Source of the DNA: Mesaphorura yosii | Taxonomy: Eukaryota; Arthropoda; Collembola; Poduromorpha; Tullbergiidae | Length of the DNA: 46,179 nucleotides | NCBI GenBank assembly: GCA_009869945.1 | Contig: WIXG01000502.1 | Location: 1-46,179, forward strand | Direction: 5' to 3' | In this document: piece after piece, positions 10,301 through 21,750 of the stretch | Position numbering within the stretch: the first letter of the stretch is position 1 | Layout: each line of letters starts with the position of its first letter | Notes under the pieces: model-generated | The model's database searches: none | Told to the model about the DNA's origin: nothing | Seen by the model: the letters and a program-made list of their open reading frames with translations, nothing else | Position numbers and translations under genes: made by a program

Positions 10301-13300
10301 CAGAGCAGCAGAGCTTTAATTAATGCAGAGCGTAATGGCGCCTGCAATTAAGTAAGTCCCAGAAATAAGTTTACAGTTCACGTGCTCTGCGCCGCCGCGT
10401 GATTACGGAATTGCACAGCTAATTGTCTAATTGCTGGTTTCTATTTTGTGCAAGCAGCGAGCCTGTGGGCGGACGCCGAGAGCCTCGCCGCGGACTTTGA
10501 CGGGTCGTTGTCCGGGCTGGGGGCGGACCTCTCCTCCTCCTCGTACGACATGTCAGAAGCCCTCCTGGGCCTCCCAACGATTTACCACCACAATCGGGGG
10601 CTCATCCACAGTGGCAGCGGCAACAACGGAGGCGTCAGCGGGGGCAGTAACGGCGGAAATGGCAATGGCGCCGGGAACGGCGGCTCGTCGGGTCAGAACC
10701 AGCATTCTGGCTCAGTTGCGTAAGTGGCTTGGTTGTACAATTAGCTATTAACATTAGCGTTAGCGCATGATTTACGAGTGCGATTAACGATTAACGACAG
10801 CCTGTGCCCCCAATTCGAGCCGAGATTATGCGTGACGTCGACGCTCCGACGCGTAGTCGACCAAAGTTCAACTTTTCCATTCGCACGAGTGCAGTGCAGG
10901 CAATGAAAATGAGTACCGAATGATTCTGGCCTTATCACGATGTTTTGTGGTCAATAAATTGGCTCTGTCCAGACCGTTGACCACAAAACAACCGCTTGGA
11001 TGCCTTGGGCTCGGTTTCTGAATTTTGATGCAATGCGGACTCCGAATTCGAATTTAGTTTCGCCTGAGCCGCTACCCCGCACGGCGCTTCCCAGCCCAAA
11101 ACCCAAAATGGTGTTTAATGACTCACTCCTGACGACCGCCCTCCAGTATTCTTACTCTTATCTCTACATGCACAGGTCGCTCCGTGACGCCGCGGGTTCT
11201 GGCGAGCTGCCTCCGCTCTCGGCCTCGGCGCACCACGGCGGCTCGTCCGTCTCGCTCCCGGGTGACTTTCACTTTGAGAACCGCAACTCACCGTCCTTCG
11301 CCGCGGCAGCAGCAGCAGCAGCGAACGGCGCCAACGGGGCCGGAGGGCTCGACTGCGAGCGGCGTTTCCAGTACGTGCTCGCGGCGGCCACGTCGATCGC
11401 GACGAAGGTGAACGAGGAGACGATCACATACCTTAACCAGGGGCAGCCCTACGAGATCAAACTGAAGAAACTCGGCGAACTGACGGCGTACCGCGGCACC
11501 GTCTTTAGGACCGTTGTACGGCTCTGCTTCCACGACCGCCGCCTTCAGTTCTCGGAGCGCGAGCAGATCGCCCTCTGGGAGTACTCCCATCCAAGGGACA
11601 GGATCCTCCAGGTAAGTTTTTTAAGCCCCAGGCGTGGCGTAACACGTAAATCCTATTTTTAAGCCTATTTTTGGCTTTCTTGATTAGTTTGAGCCGGAAA
11701 TTTCAAATTTTTTGTTTCCCGCTCTGTAGGTGGATCTCCCGCTCTCGTACGGAGTGACGATGATGAACCCGACCGCCGACATGTCGACGAATGCCATTTC
11801 CTTCCTTTGGGAGCCACTGAAGGAGGTGGGACTCTATGTGAAGGTGAACTGCATCTCGACCGAGTTCACACCGAAGAAGCACGGCGGTGAGAAGGGCGTG
11901 CCGTTCCGCCTCATGATCGAGACGTACTCGCACCCCGACGGCGTGCGCCTCCACGCGGCCGCCTCGCAAGTAAGTTACATCAGTATATTTTTTCTTTTCA
12001 TTTTACTAGCGCGTAACAATATTCACTAGAATTTGCTTGCATTACATTGGTTGCTCTCATCTGATTCGTCTCATATGAATTTGCAGGTGAAAGTTTTCAA
12101 GCTGAAGGGCGCCGACCGGAAACACAAGCAAGACCGGGAAAAGATCCTCAAGAAAACAGCGTCCGAGCAGGCGAAACTCCAGCCGTCGTACGAGTGTACC
12201 GTCCTATCAGACGTAAGCGCAGATACGCGTACTGATAAGGTGATAGATAAGGAATTAGATAAGGACGTTGCTCTAAATTAAGTTTTAAGTTAACGAGCGA
12301 GCGAATTAATCATGGAATATTTTTTTGTATCGAAAATGCGCCAATGCAATGCGAACTCGAGCTGAGATCGACAAAGATGAAGTGGAAGATGCGAAGATGA
12401 GAAGATGAGAAGAAGCACGATTTGTATCGGATTGATAAGAAGATGATAAGAGAAGAGACCCTCCATGTCCCATCATCGATTACTGGGCTGTCTGAATATT
12501 TGTTTGTGAATTTGAGTGAGCAAATATTGATTCGGCCTTGTAACCTTCGTTCCGGTCCGAGCCTGCGGGGACATGTGGTCAGCCCTCGTCGAGCCGAGCG
12601 GGCCGGCTAAAAACAAACACGGATGGACTCCAGCATAGAAGGAGCGAACAGCGACTAACGAATGCATTGTGAATTGATAACCGTATCGTAGATTTGTATA
12701 AGACCAACAAAACACCAACAATTTGTAAATACGAAGCCAAGAAGGTCAAAATCCACGCCAAGGTCTGACGACATCTTTTCCTGTGCCCGCAGATCTCGCT
12801 GGAGTCGCTGGACTCGCCGACGCCCTCCTCTCTCCAGGCACAGGTCGCCGCTAGTCACGGCGGAGGCGGCGTGGGCGGTGGCGGAGGAGGTGTGCTGTCG
12901 CCGCCGTACTCCCTTGAGTACCCCCTCGACGGAGGCGCCGACGGCGACTCCCCCGACGGCGCAGGCGGCGTGAGCGTGAGCTCGCTGACGGGTGCAGGTG
13001 GACTCGGCGGTGGCGGGGGCTCAGGCTGCGAGGGCGGCGGCTGCAGCGGACTGGCGGCCGGCGGGAGCAGCTCAAGCTTCTCGGCGCACTTCTCCTCCGA
13101 ATCGGTCCGCCGCTGGCTCGTGCGGAACCGCTTCACTGCGACCAAAACGCTCTGGGACTTCAACGGCCTCGACCTTCTCCGCCTCAACAAGGAGGAGCTC
13201 ATCGAAATGTGTGGGCTTGCAGAGGGGATTCGACTTTTCAACGCCCTGCACTACAAAATCACGTTTTACGTCACGCTCGGAAATGTAAGGAAAGTCAAAG

Positions 13301-13733
13301 CAATTTTACTGAACATGCTTGTGCTAATCGCGTCTTTTCTTATCAGCAGCAAGCAGCGGACATGGACGAGAGTAACAGCTCCGAGAGCGGGGGTTCAGGC
13401 TCGGGATCCGGCGCGGACGACAACACTTTCCACCCCGTCTGCCTCTCGTCGCCCTCCGTCAACGAACTCATGTCGGTCCTCAACTCGCTCTTCAAGAACA
13501 ACGCGAATGCAGGCGGGAACGCAAACGACGGCGGGGCCTCTTATCAGCAAGGCAGTCAAGGCCAAGCAGGCTGCTACGTGCCCGTAGAGCGTCTTTTCCT
13601 CTCGGTCAACGCCAACGGCAACTCGCGGATCCGCGTCGTTCTGAACGAGCAGCTGCTGTCCACGCAAAAGGACCAGACCGCTTTTCATGTGTACAAAAGC
13701 GGCTGCGACGTGTCCATGCAAGTCATCGAGTGA
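4383..13733 (+). CDS. CP2/LSF (TFCP2-like) transcription factor, 8 exons, long low-complexity N-terminus
   Basis: Sequence-specific nuclear transcription factor of the grainyhead/CP2 superfamily, LSF branch. Exons: 4383-5241, 9389-9760, 10458-10719, 11176-11611, 11730-11969, 12087-12212, 12793-13284, 13347-13733; all joins keep phase, giving 1,057 residues. Residues 1-410 are Gly/Ser/Gln/His-rich and unlike the roughly 500-residue vertebrate proteins. The family's conserved N-terminal element ([22 protein letters not shown]) begins near 417. The CP2 DNA-binding domain spans about 530-765 ([50 protein letters not shown]). A Gly-rich insert precedes a SAM domain at about 870-920 ([21 protein letters not shown]). 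The C-terminal dimerisation region runs from about 945 to the end. The start ATG has A at -3, and no earlier in-frame ATG exists. Transcripts starting at exon 2 (ATG 9394) are possible. Domains are certain; the exon 1 join rests on phase and splice sites only. Confidence 0.9.
5242..9388 (+). other. Long first intron of the CP2-like gene
   Basis: A 4.1-kb intron with donor GTAAGT at 5242 and acceptor CTCGCAG ending at 9388. It is AT-rich, and contains several short open frames (for example 6181-6603, with a hydrophobic run) that I do not accept as genes. Its length compared with 62-697 nt for the gene's other introns makes it a plausible home for enhancers or an alternative promoter, but no specific site stands out. 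Confidence 0.6.
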
Positions 13734-16651
13734 AAAAAAAATTCCGACCGCGCGCGCGGCAAATTCAAAATTTAAATTCTTTGTATACTACACGTAGACT
13801 AGACCCTAAATAGTAGGCTATAGGTTTATAGATTTATATTTTTAACTGATAAGAGGCAAGAGTATCTTTATTTATGTACAAATACAAATTCAGTGACCCG
13901 ATCAAGAATTCTTTCCTATACCTTCTTCTACTGATCTACGACTTCCGACGAATCTTAGGCCGATTCTTTACAGATAAGCGGGAAATGTTTAGTGATACGA
14001 TCGTAATATTGACAATATAAGCATTACGAAGTATTTAGTGACAAGAAAAGGAACGATGGTGCATCAGACTGTAAACTGTGGTTACCTGACGCAGACGCGA
14101 GATTGGAATAGCTGAAAGTGCAGTACTAAAGTGCTAATGCTAATTAAATGCTAATTTTAATTAAGTCTCGTGTAAATTGCAACTGACGTAAGCCAAAGCC
14201 TAATTTAATTGCCCTCCTGCTAATTTGCATCCCAGCCGTTGTCCTTTCTTAATTTTAAGCTAAAATTAAGTACGGGCTTCTTTTAAAAGTGCAATTTATC
14301 GTATCTGCAGTGCAATCAAGGCCAGACCAGCGAAATCAGCGTATCTTCCTAATTAAGCAATGTATAGGTGTTAGTGATATGACTTGTTACGTTCTGGTTC
14401 TGCCTAATTATGTAATTAATTAATTTCCTAAATCCACTTTACATTGAGTCATTGTGTTCTTTTATCTTATCTTATCATCCTATGCATGCATGCGAAGCAA
14501 AGTGTTCTCGAATTTTCTGTAAGGCTGAGCCTAAGCAAGCCGCTTTTCTTGTTTCTAGAATAAAGAAGTAAATCTTGGCTAAGTTGCCTTAATTTTAAAT
14601 TTTGTCTGAATAAAAGTCTATTAATAATTGATTAATTACGAATGCCTTTTCAGTCTTGCGTAATAATCCACTTCATCTTTCTGCAAACCGATGCTCACGA
14701 CTCATCCAAGGAAATTCAGCTGTGTAGCTTGCGTGTTGAGGTGCAATTTGCAATTGAGCGATTTGCCATCATCTTCATGGACACCGCATCACGCGGCTCG
14801 TCACGCTCCATTTTCTTCGACAAGGACGATCTACAGCTACAGCCTACAATTACGTGAGCGAGCACTCATAATTGTCCAGTATTAATGTCTTATCTGTATT
14901 CTGCACTCTGTACTCCATTCCAGTGCTACTGCACTAAAAGTTCTACAAGATTGAAGATTGCATTGTAATAATAATAATGAAATGGCATGGCATTGGCATT
15001 TAAGGTATCGATTTGCCATTGCCATTAGTCTGAAGAATGGAAAACTTTGCGGAATACGAGACTGATCCACGACATGAAACAGCCACGACACCCGCCCGCC
15101 TGGACTACGGTAAAAGGCAAAAGTTAAAGTTGTAAAAGTGGCTATCTGTCAGTCATAATCAGCTGTACAACAGAATTCCATTCAATGCAAATACGGGTCA
15201 GGCCAGACCAGGCAGCGATGACGAATTTCCTTTTTATGATGCAGATACGGGATAGACGATTTATCATCGTACCTGCCTTGCCTTGCCATGCCTTGGCGAG
15301 TAACGGAATTCCATGTAAATGTAAATAAGGACTCCAGAACTCAGCTCAGGTGAGAACCCGCCGAGCGCCGACGCTTTTCCTTGTTTGTGCTGGCGCTATT
15401 GCTTTGGTAGTCTAGTCTGGATTGGATTTGGTATGGTTTTAGTATCGATCTCCAGCAGAACCGAACTCTACTTACACTAAAGGACTCCAGTCTGTCTGGA
15501 CTCGGACTCAGTATCATCATAATCATAATGTAATCTCGTCAGATGTGCGTGCGGCGTGTGGCTCTCCACTCGGCTGTTCTTCTGGCTGGTTGCTGGCAGG
15601 CTAAGTTGTAAGTGTAACCTTTTCTTTTACATTCCCTATGTGCTTTCCTCGTCTGTAGTCTAAGTCTGGTCTGGAACTGAATAACCGAACCGGGTAGCTC
15701 TCACACTGCCAGCAAGAAGAGGGAATGGAAAGGAATGGAATCGGGAAGGGGAGCTCCATTTTCAGTATTTCATTCCATTCCATTGTAACTCGTAACTGTT
15801 CCAGTTTCTTTTTATATCCAGCACCAGCACGCAGCTGTATTCGATCAGTGTCGTAGGACTCCTCTGCTCTGCTCCGCTCTTGCTCCTCCTGTACTAAGTT
15901 TTTGTGCATGTTCGGTTCTGGTCTTCTGGTGCTTGGTGATTAATCTGTTTAAGATTACGACTACGATCACGATTGCCAATCTGTCCCTGATCCAAATTTC
16001 GCACATAATTTGCACTGTCCTCCAGCTGCAACTGAGGATTGTGTCGTGTCTGCCGTTTGACGCTTACTATTTTAAGGTCATTGATTTAATTACAATTACC
16101 AGAAGAGAAGATTCAAGTATTCAACATCAGCTTAATTAATGCACAGGCATTCCGATTCATTCCCTTCCAAGAAAGAAGACAAAGCAAAAGAGCACGAAGG
16201 CGACGCGACGAACGAAGAAGACGAAGGAGGCCGTTTGCTGAGCAAGTGAATAATTTGATTATGAGTCATCGCCGAAATTGCACCTTCAAAAACAGCGACA
16301 GGCACGCCAATTATTTTTAGAGTGGCAAATTGGCACTGGCACTCGGCAACGAACGAAGTATGCGAGCACTAGCAGCCACAAGTCAGTGAACACGACAAGA
16401 ATTTACAACATCAGAGATTAACGTCCTCCACCACCGACATCGACATCGAGCATGAGCATTCCTCTTTTGGGGGTTGCCTCCTCCTTCGACGCCGTAGAAG
16501 CAGCTGTAATTTCAGTTCCACTTTCTTTCCGTTTTTCGAAGAATAATGAAGATTTCCAAGCACCACGTCCAAGTCAACAATGACGAGTGCGCGTTCGTGT
16601 TTCCTGTGATCTCCAGTTCCAAGTCAGGGCTCCGCCACGGCCAACTCCAGA
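13734..16651. other. 3' UTR of CP2-like gene, intergenic DNA, and 5' UTR of the GPCR gene
   Basis: The 3' UTR of the CP2-like gene probably ends shortly after AATAAA at 14559-14564 (another at 14609-14614). From 14.7 to about 16.3 kb I see nothing coding. Just before the GPCR start, an ATG at 16546 opens a 91-codon frame overlapping the receptor start in another frame. A possible acceptor (GATCTCCAG, ending at 16616) would remove it. Confidence 0.5.
14559..14564 (+). terminator. Poly(A) signal, CP2-like gene
   Basis: Canonical AATAAA about 830 nt after the stop codon; a second copy at 14609-14614 may be an alternative. Confidence 0.5.
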
Positions 16652-19600
16652 ATGGCGACGGCGGGCCACCGGCGAAGGCACCAGCATCACCCGCCAGTAC
16701 ACCTGCAATTAATTCTTCTCATCCTGTGCAGCTGTCCTGCGCCCGCACGGCCCTCGCCGATTACAATCGTTCTTTCACATCCCCACGCCGAATCGTCGTT
16801 GACTCCTACAGGCGCTGGTGACCGCAATGGCACCGTCAGTGATTCCTTCGCTGCCTCCACCGCGGGAAATACCTTGACGTCGACGACAGAAATTCTTCAT
16901 GGCAATAATTCCGATAGCGATAACGATAATCACTTCTCCCGGCCGGCCGCAGCCCCGTCGACGGCGCTTGTCAAGACGCGGGCCCGGGCCCAGGCGACGA
17001 TCCTCCCCCGCCAGGAGTTTTATCTGCAGGATAAGCGAACTGGAAACTCCGCCAGCGCCACGACGACGTCCGCCAAACACATTCTGGAGATTCTCGACGG
17101 GCACGGAAATGGAGGAGTGGACAACGTGAGCATTCGACACGGGTACGGCTACGGGTTCGGATACGGGCCGGGCTCAGGCTCTGGAGTTGCCGACGGGGAC
17201 GACTACGGGCAGTACGGTGACCGGATCGTCATCCGCATCGACGACGACGACGGAGCGACGTACCGCGTCCGGAAGCTGCCGGTTGTCAACAGCCCCTTTC
17301 AGGTAAGATCAGTTAGCATCGCTTTGATGATAACGAAGGATCATCATCGATTAATGTATTGGTCGTTTTCTTATCAGTTTGGGCTCCTCGTCGTGATACT
17401 CCTCATCTCACTTACGGCCAACGGCTGCGTGATCGTCAACGTGTCAAAAGACAGCCTGAAGCTGAAGATGACTCACTTCCTACTCATCCGACACGTGTGC
17501 CTGACCGATTTCCTGGGCACGCTCTTCATCCTTCCGCTCCCGATGGTCGCCATCGTCCGGGGCGAGTGGACCGAGTCGGCCACCTCCAACCACATCTGCG
17601 CCGTCGTCTCGACGACGACCGCCCTCTTCTGGACGATGCACCTCATCGCAGTCGCTCTCTACCGCACCGACCGTGTTCTCGCCGTCTGGCTCCCCTCCGG
17701 CCGCTACCCCATCTGCTCAGTCAGAAGCGTCCACATTTGCCTTGTAAGTCGAAGGCTGCCCTCGATTACGATAGAAGGAAATTTGAAGTTTTAAATATTC
17801 GCTGCCGTTTCAGGTTTCTGTGTGGCTGACGGCGATCGTCGGCTCGTGCCTCGCAACCTTCACCTTTGGCTACACGTTCCAGCCCGCCCTGGCGCTCTGT
17901 ATTCCAGACGTGCCCATCATTTTCTTCATCGTCGTGTTTTCGGGCTACTGTTTCGGGCTCATCGCGCTCTCGACAGGCTACATTCTCGCCTTTGCGAGGA
18001 AACGCAAGCGGAGGCGCCGCTCGAAAAAGGAAATGCTCCAGGCGCAGATGGCGGCGGCCGTCGGGGTGGCGCAGCGGTGCCTGCTTTATGCTACGACCGG
18101 TGCCGGAGGAGGGACGGTGTCCACGCCACCGCCACCCTTGTGCGCGAATCACAACAGCCTGAGCCTCACGACGCCAGTGTCCAACAATGTCAACACAAAC
18201 GCGGCCTTGGCGGAACAGCAACGTCAAGAAGAAGCTTTCACGCTTCGGTAATTGCACCATACAGTTTAAATTTTAATTGGTTAATTAACGCGTAGTCCAG
18301 AAATAGCTCGTAGCTCGCCTTGCTCAATTAATCAATAGTCAATACTTTTGCCGTTGTTATTGTCCGTCTGCTGCGTAGTTCTGATGAATCGTACGACTCG
18401 CCTTTTGTCGTCTTGGCCAATCACAGCGGCGGAGGCGGAGGCGTGGGCGGCCGTGGACGTGTCGTCAATGTCCTCCAACACCAAATGACGGGCTTCAGCA
18501 ACGATTTCGTGCCGCCAGCGCCTCTTGACGGCGGTGACTCCCCCGCAGTACAAGAAAATGCTGGAGATGGAGATTTTTATACGAGCATTAAATGTATACG
18601 AAATTCCGACCCAGACACGGATCCGGATCCCGACGACCCGGATAAGACTCCCACGCCCGCCGTGCACGCCCAGACAGCGCCTCAGTTCGGCTTCAGTGGG
18701 AACGTGAACGCGCTGCCCTCCTGTACAATCACCCCAAACCGACCTTCGCCGCTTGTCTTTCCCGAACCGGCCGACGACGCGTCGACCGCGGACTCTGCCG
18801 AAGAATCTGCAGCCACGCCGACGGGGCCTCCGCCCCCACCACAGCCACAGCAGCAGCCGCCGGAGGAGGAGCCTGCCGTGAAGTGCCCGCACCACTTTCT
18901 GGAGCAGGGCTACCAAGTCCTGCGCTCCTCCTCGTCGGAGGTGTCGTCGATCTCCTCTTCGTCGGAGTCCTCCGACTCAGAGGCGGCGGGCTCCGGTGGC
19001 TCGTCTTCGCGTATGCTACCTGGAGGCGAAGGCGGCGACGAGAGCGGGTCGGATAAGAAGAGGATTCTACGGAAGAAGAAACGGACTGGCGGCGCTCGCG
19101 CCCGAATCGCCCGCATCACGCACCAGAGCTTCAGCCTTACATTTAGCAATACGAACTCAGCATCGGCGGCGTCAGCGCCTGGGCGTGTAAAAAGCGCGGG
19201 CTCCGGCGCGAGGGCGGACGGCCGCAGGTTTGCACAGGCGTGGAGGGGGCCGACACATTCCAAGTCCTTTGACTGCTATTACGATCTCCTGGAACAACGA
19301 TTCGATGGAGTGGGCGATGGCTACGGCGAAGAGACTCAAACGCAAACTTGCGGCGTACGCGTAAATCAGTTGGGCGTCGACAGGCCGCACTCTGTTCACG
19401 TCCCGATGGATCCTGATGCAGGCAATGTGAACTTTGGGCAGGAGGACCTCGAAATGGCGCTGGTGCAGATGCAGGAGCCGCAGCCTCGATCAGGATCCCG
19501 CCAATCTCGAGCTTCAGGCTCGGGCTGGAGCCGTCGGATTCCGACTCCGATTGTGCTCAACCCCGACATGGACGCTGGCGAGGACGCAGACGCTGGTGTT

Positions 19601-20366
19601 GACGGGTCCGTTTCTCGCCCCCGATCGAGCGAAAGCAGCAGCAAATGCTCATCCGCCTGCGTTTACAACAGAAATGGAAATGGGAGCGGGACAGGGAACG
19701 GCAACGGGACGTACAGCAACAGCCTCAATACGCAGGATGGTGACGAGGAGGACCATTCGCCGTACATCGACGTGATCCACGACCAGATCGACCATTTCCG
19801 GTTTCACGTGCACAGCAGTCACGGGTCTCGGAGCGGTCACCGCCCCCGAAGTGCCAGCTCCGAGAAGGGCACGTATATTCTGCATCATCGGCTAGAGTCC
19901 GCTAAGGGCAAGGGCAAAAAGCGCCGAGGGCACAAACACGGGCATCATCACACGCGCCAGCACCACAAACACGCCAAGAAGAGCTCGGACGCCAAGAAAA
20001 GGGCTCTCCTCTCCTATGCCCTGAGCGTCGGTCACCTCCTTCTTTACTTACCCGCCATGTTTGTCGTCGGGCTCCAAGGTAAACCTAAATTTGTGAATTT
20101 TACCCCCAATGTACGAATCATGGATAATTCGACAATTAATGGCTCCTTGACTGATTGCAGGTGCTTCCCTCCCTCCTGGCGCGGCCCTCTTCTGCGGGAT
20201 CGTCGTGTACTGCGAGTTCCTCATACAGCCGGCAGCGCTGATGATCCTCTCCCACCGACTCCGAACCGAGATTATCCGAATGATAAGGAGGCAACCCAGC
20301 ACGCTCGCCATTACAGCGGACGCCGAGCGGAAGCGGAGCCGAGGAGCAATTAATCAGCTAATTTGA
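16652..20366 (+). CDS. Orphan rhodopsin-like GPCR with a ~625-residue third intracellular loop, 5 exons
   Basis: Seven-helix plasma-membrane receptor; ligand unknown. Exons 16652-17302, 17378-17743, 17814-18247, 18379-20078 and 20161-20366 join in phase to 1,118 residues. A signal-peptide-like core (LQLILLILC) starts the protein, followed by about 190 extracellular residues with N-glycosylation sequons and a Gly/Tyr-rich stretch. Helices: TM1 about 218-239 (contains N), TM2 249-275 (LTDFL), TM3 from about 291 after a Cys, ending TDRV in place of DRY, TM4 with its Trp, TM5 372-400, TM6 1026-1049 (LYLPAM, degenerate CWxP), TM7 1056-1078 (QPAALMI, no NPxxY). Loop 3 is basic after TM5 (RKRKRRRRSKK), then Ser/acidic and Gly-rich, with a His/Lys cluster before TM6. 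ATG 16652 has A at -3 and G at +4. Class A identity is clear; I cannot name a subfamily. Confidence 0.8.
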
Positions 20367-21750
20367 TGCAAGTGGGTTTAGTCATTAGTCTAAACTACGC
20401 TGCAATGAGTGAATTAAGTAGTCTGAACTCAGCAACTAGTCTCCTAGAACAAAAATTAATGTAGACTATCTAAATTAACCGAGTACATCACAAAACAGTA
20501 AGATTATCCCGAGATTATGATGCTGGAAGTTATTTTACTAATAGATTAGACTCCTTTTGTATGAAATCTGATAGGAGTACGAGAATTAACTGATTAGCAT
20601 AGCTGCATCGTCGATTCACTCACCGCCAGCTGGATAAGTTTTAGGTAGGAAACTAATTAGAATTACTTAGAATACGTCGAAACTCCTCAATAATTGGAAC
20701 CGATGCACATCAGACGCACGAGAGACATGATAGTGATTCGATAGGTAGGAAACTGTAATACTGTTCAGTACTAATAAGACATTCTAGTCTAAAATACTGC
20801 AAGCAACTCCCACCTTGTGATATACAATTTTGGAATAATTTTTTAGTCAATATAATTTACTGTAAAGCATTTGGGAATAAAATCACTTAATTACGAATAC
20901 GATACGTTGATTGATTTATTGATTATGAATTTCCTCAGTTAATCAGTGGATCAGTGATTTTGCTCGTCATTTAGCCTGCCTGCCATGTGATAAGATTACG
21001 AAATCCAACTTCCTTGAGCGCTCTCGTGAGTCTGCGAACTTGTGCTACATTTCAAAAGCACGCACTCACATTGCATTTCAGCCTTTGCGAATTTTGATCG
21101 CGAATTTTGTGTTCACCCTCCAGCTCAGGATTTGTAACTCTAAGTTGTGTTTATTCGTATATTTAGTCTACATTTGTACAGTAACTTATTCTAATCAGGT
21201 AATTAGTGATTCTGATGCTAATTTCCTAGTTCTACCCCACAATTCATTTAATTTGGCGGAGTGCGCACGGCTTAATTAATTCTGGATTCACTAATCAGGA
21301 ATTGTGACAGATTATCAGGTCAGCGTTAGCCAGTTGACTGGTGGACAGTTAATCAGTCGTAATTCTGCTATCTGGCATAATTCCTGGCTGTGTATACCCA
21401 GAATTCTAGCTTGGCACTGCTTCCTGCTTCTAACTTATCGAGACATAATTAATTCAGGCTGATTTTAACGAATTAACTGTCCTTGTTATGTTTTAGACCA
21501 TCCGCGATATTGCTTCCTGACTTTTAAACTGCCTAAGTACAACTTTACCGGTCAGACTCTGGTATTCTGGTAATTATGGACAAATCGTCAGTTAAACTGA
21601 GAAGATAATGTAGGTAAATGGACTAAAATGTCCAATCGTTAACAAAATGCAGACGAATTTAATTAATTTTACTCGTATTTGACTTGCAGGAAGAACCATG
21701 ACATGAAATCGTCGTCGAATTAATCTCTGTGATCTCTACTTTCTACTACA
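20367..21750. other. 3' UTR of the GPCR gene and upstream region of the Set1 gene
   Basis: The GPCR 3' UTR likely ends near AATAAA at 20876-20881. The remainder is AT-rich DNA with no coding signal. An acceptor-like TTGACTTGCAG ends at 21689, 61 nt before the Set1 ATG, suggesting a 5' UTR intron. Its donor is not obvious. Confidence 0.5.
20876..20881 (+). terminator. Poly(A) signal, GPCR gene
   Basis: AATAAA 510 nt after the receptor's TGA stop. Confidence 0.55.

Noticed and set aside
18248..18251. GPCR ending after TM5 at the TAA at 18249-18251
   Set aside because: A GTAATT donor overlaps that stop, and the next exon continues in phase to TM6 and TM7.
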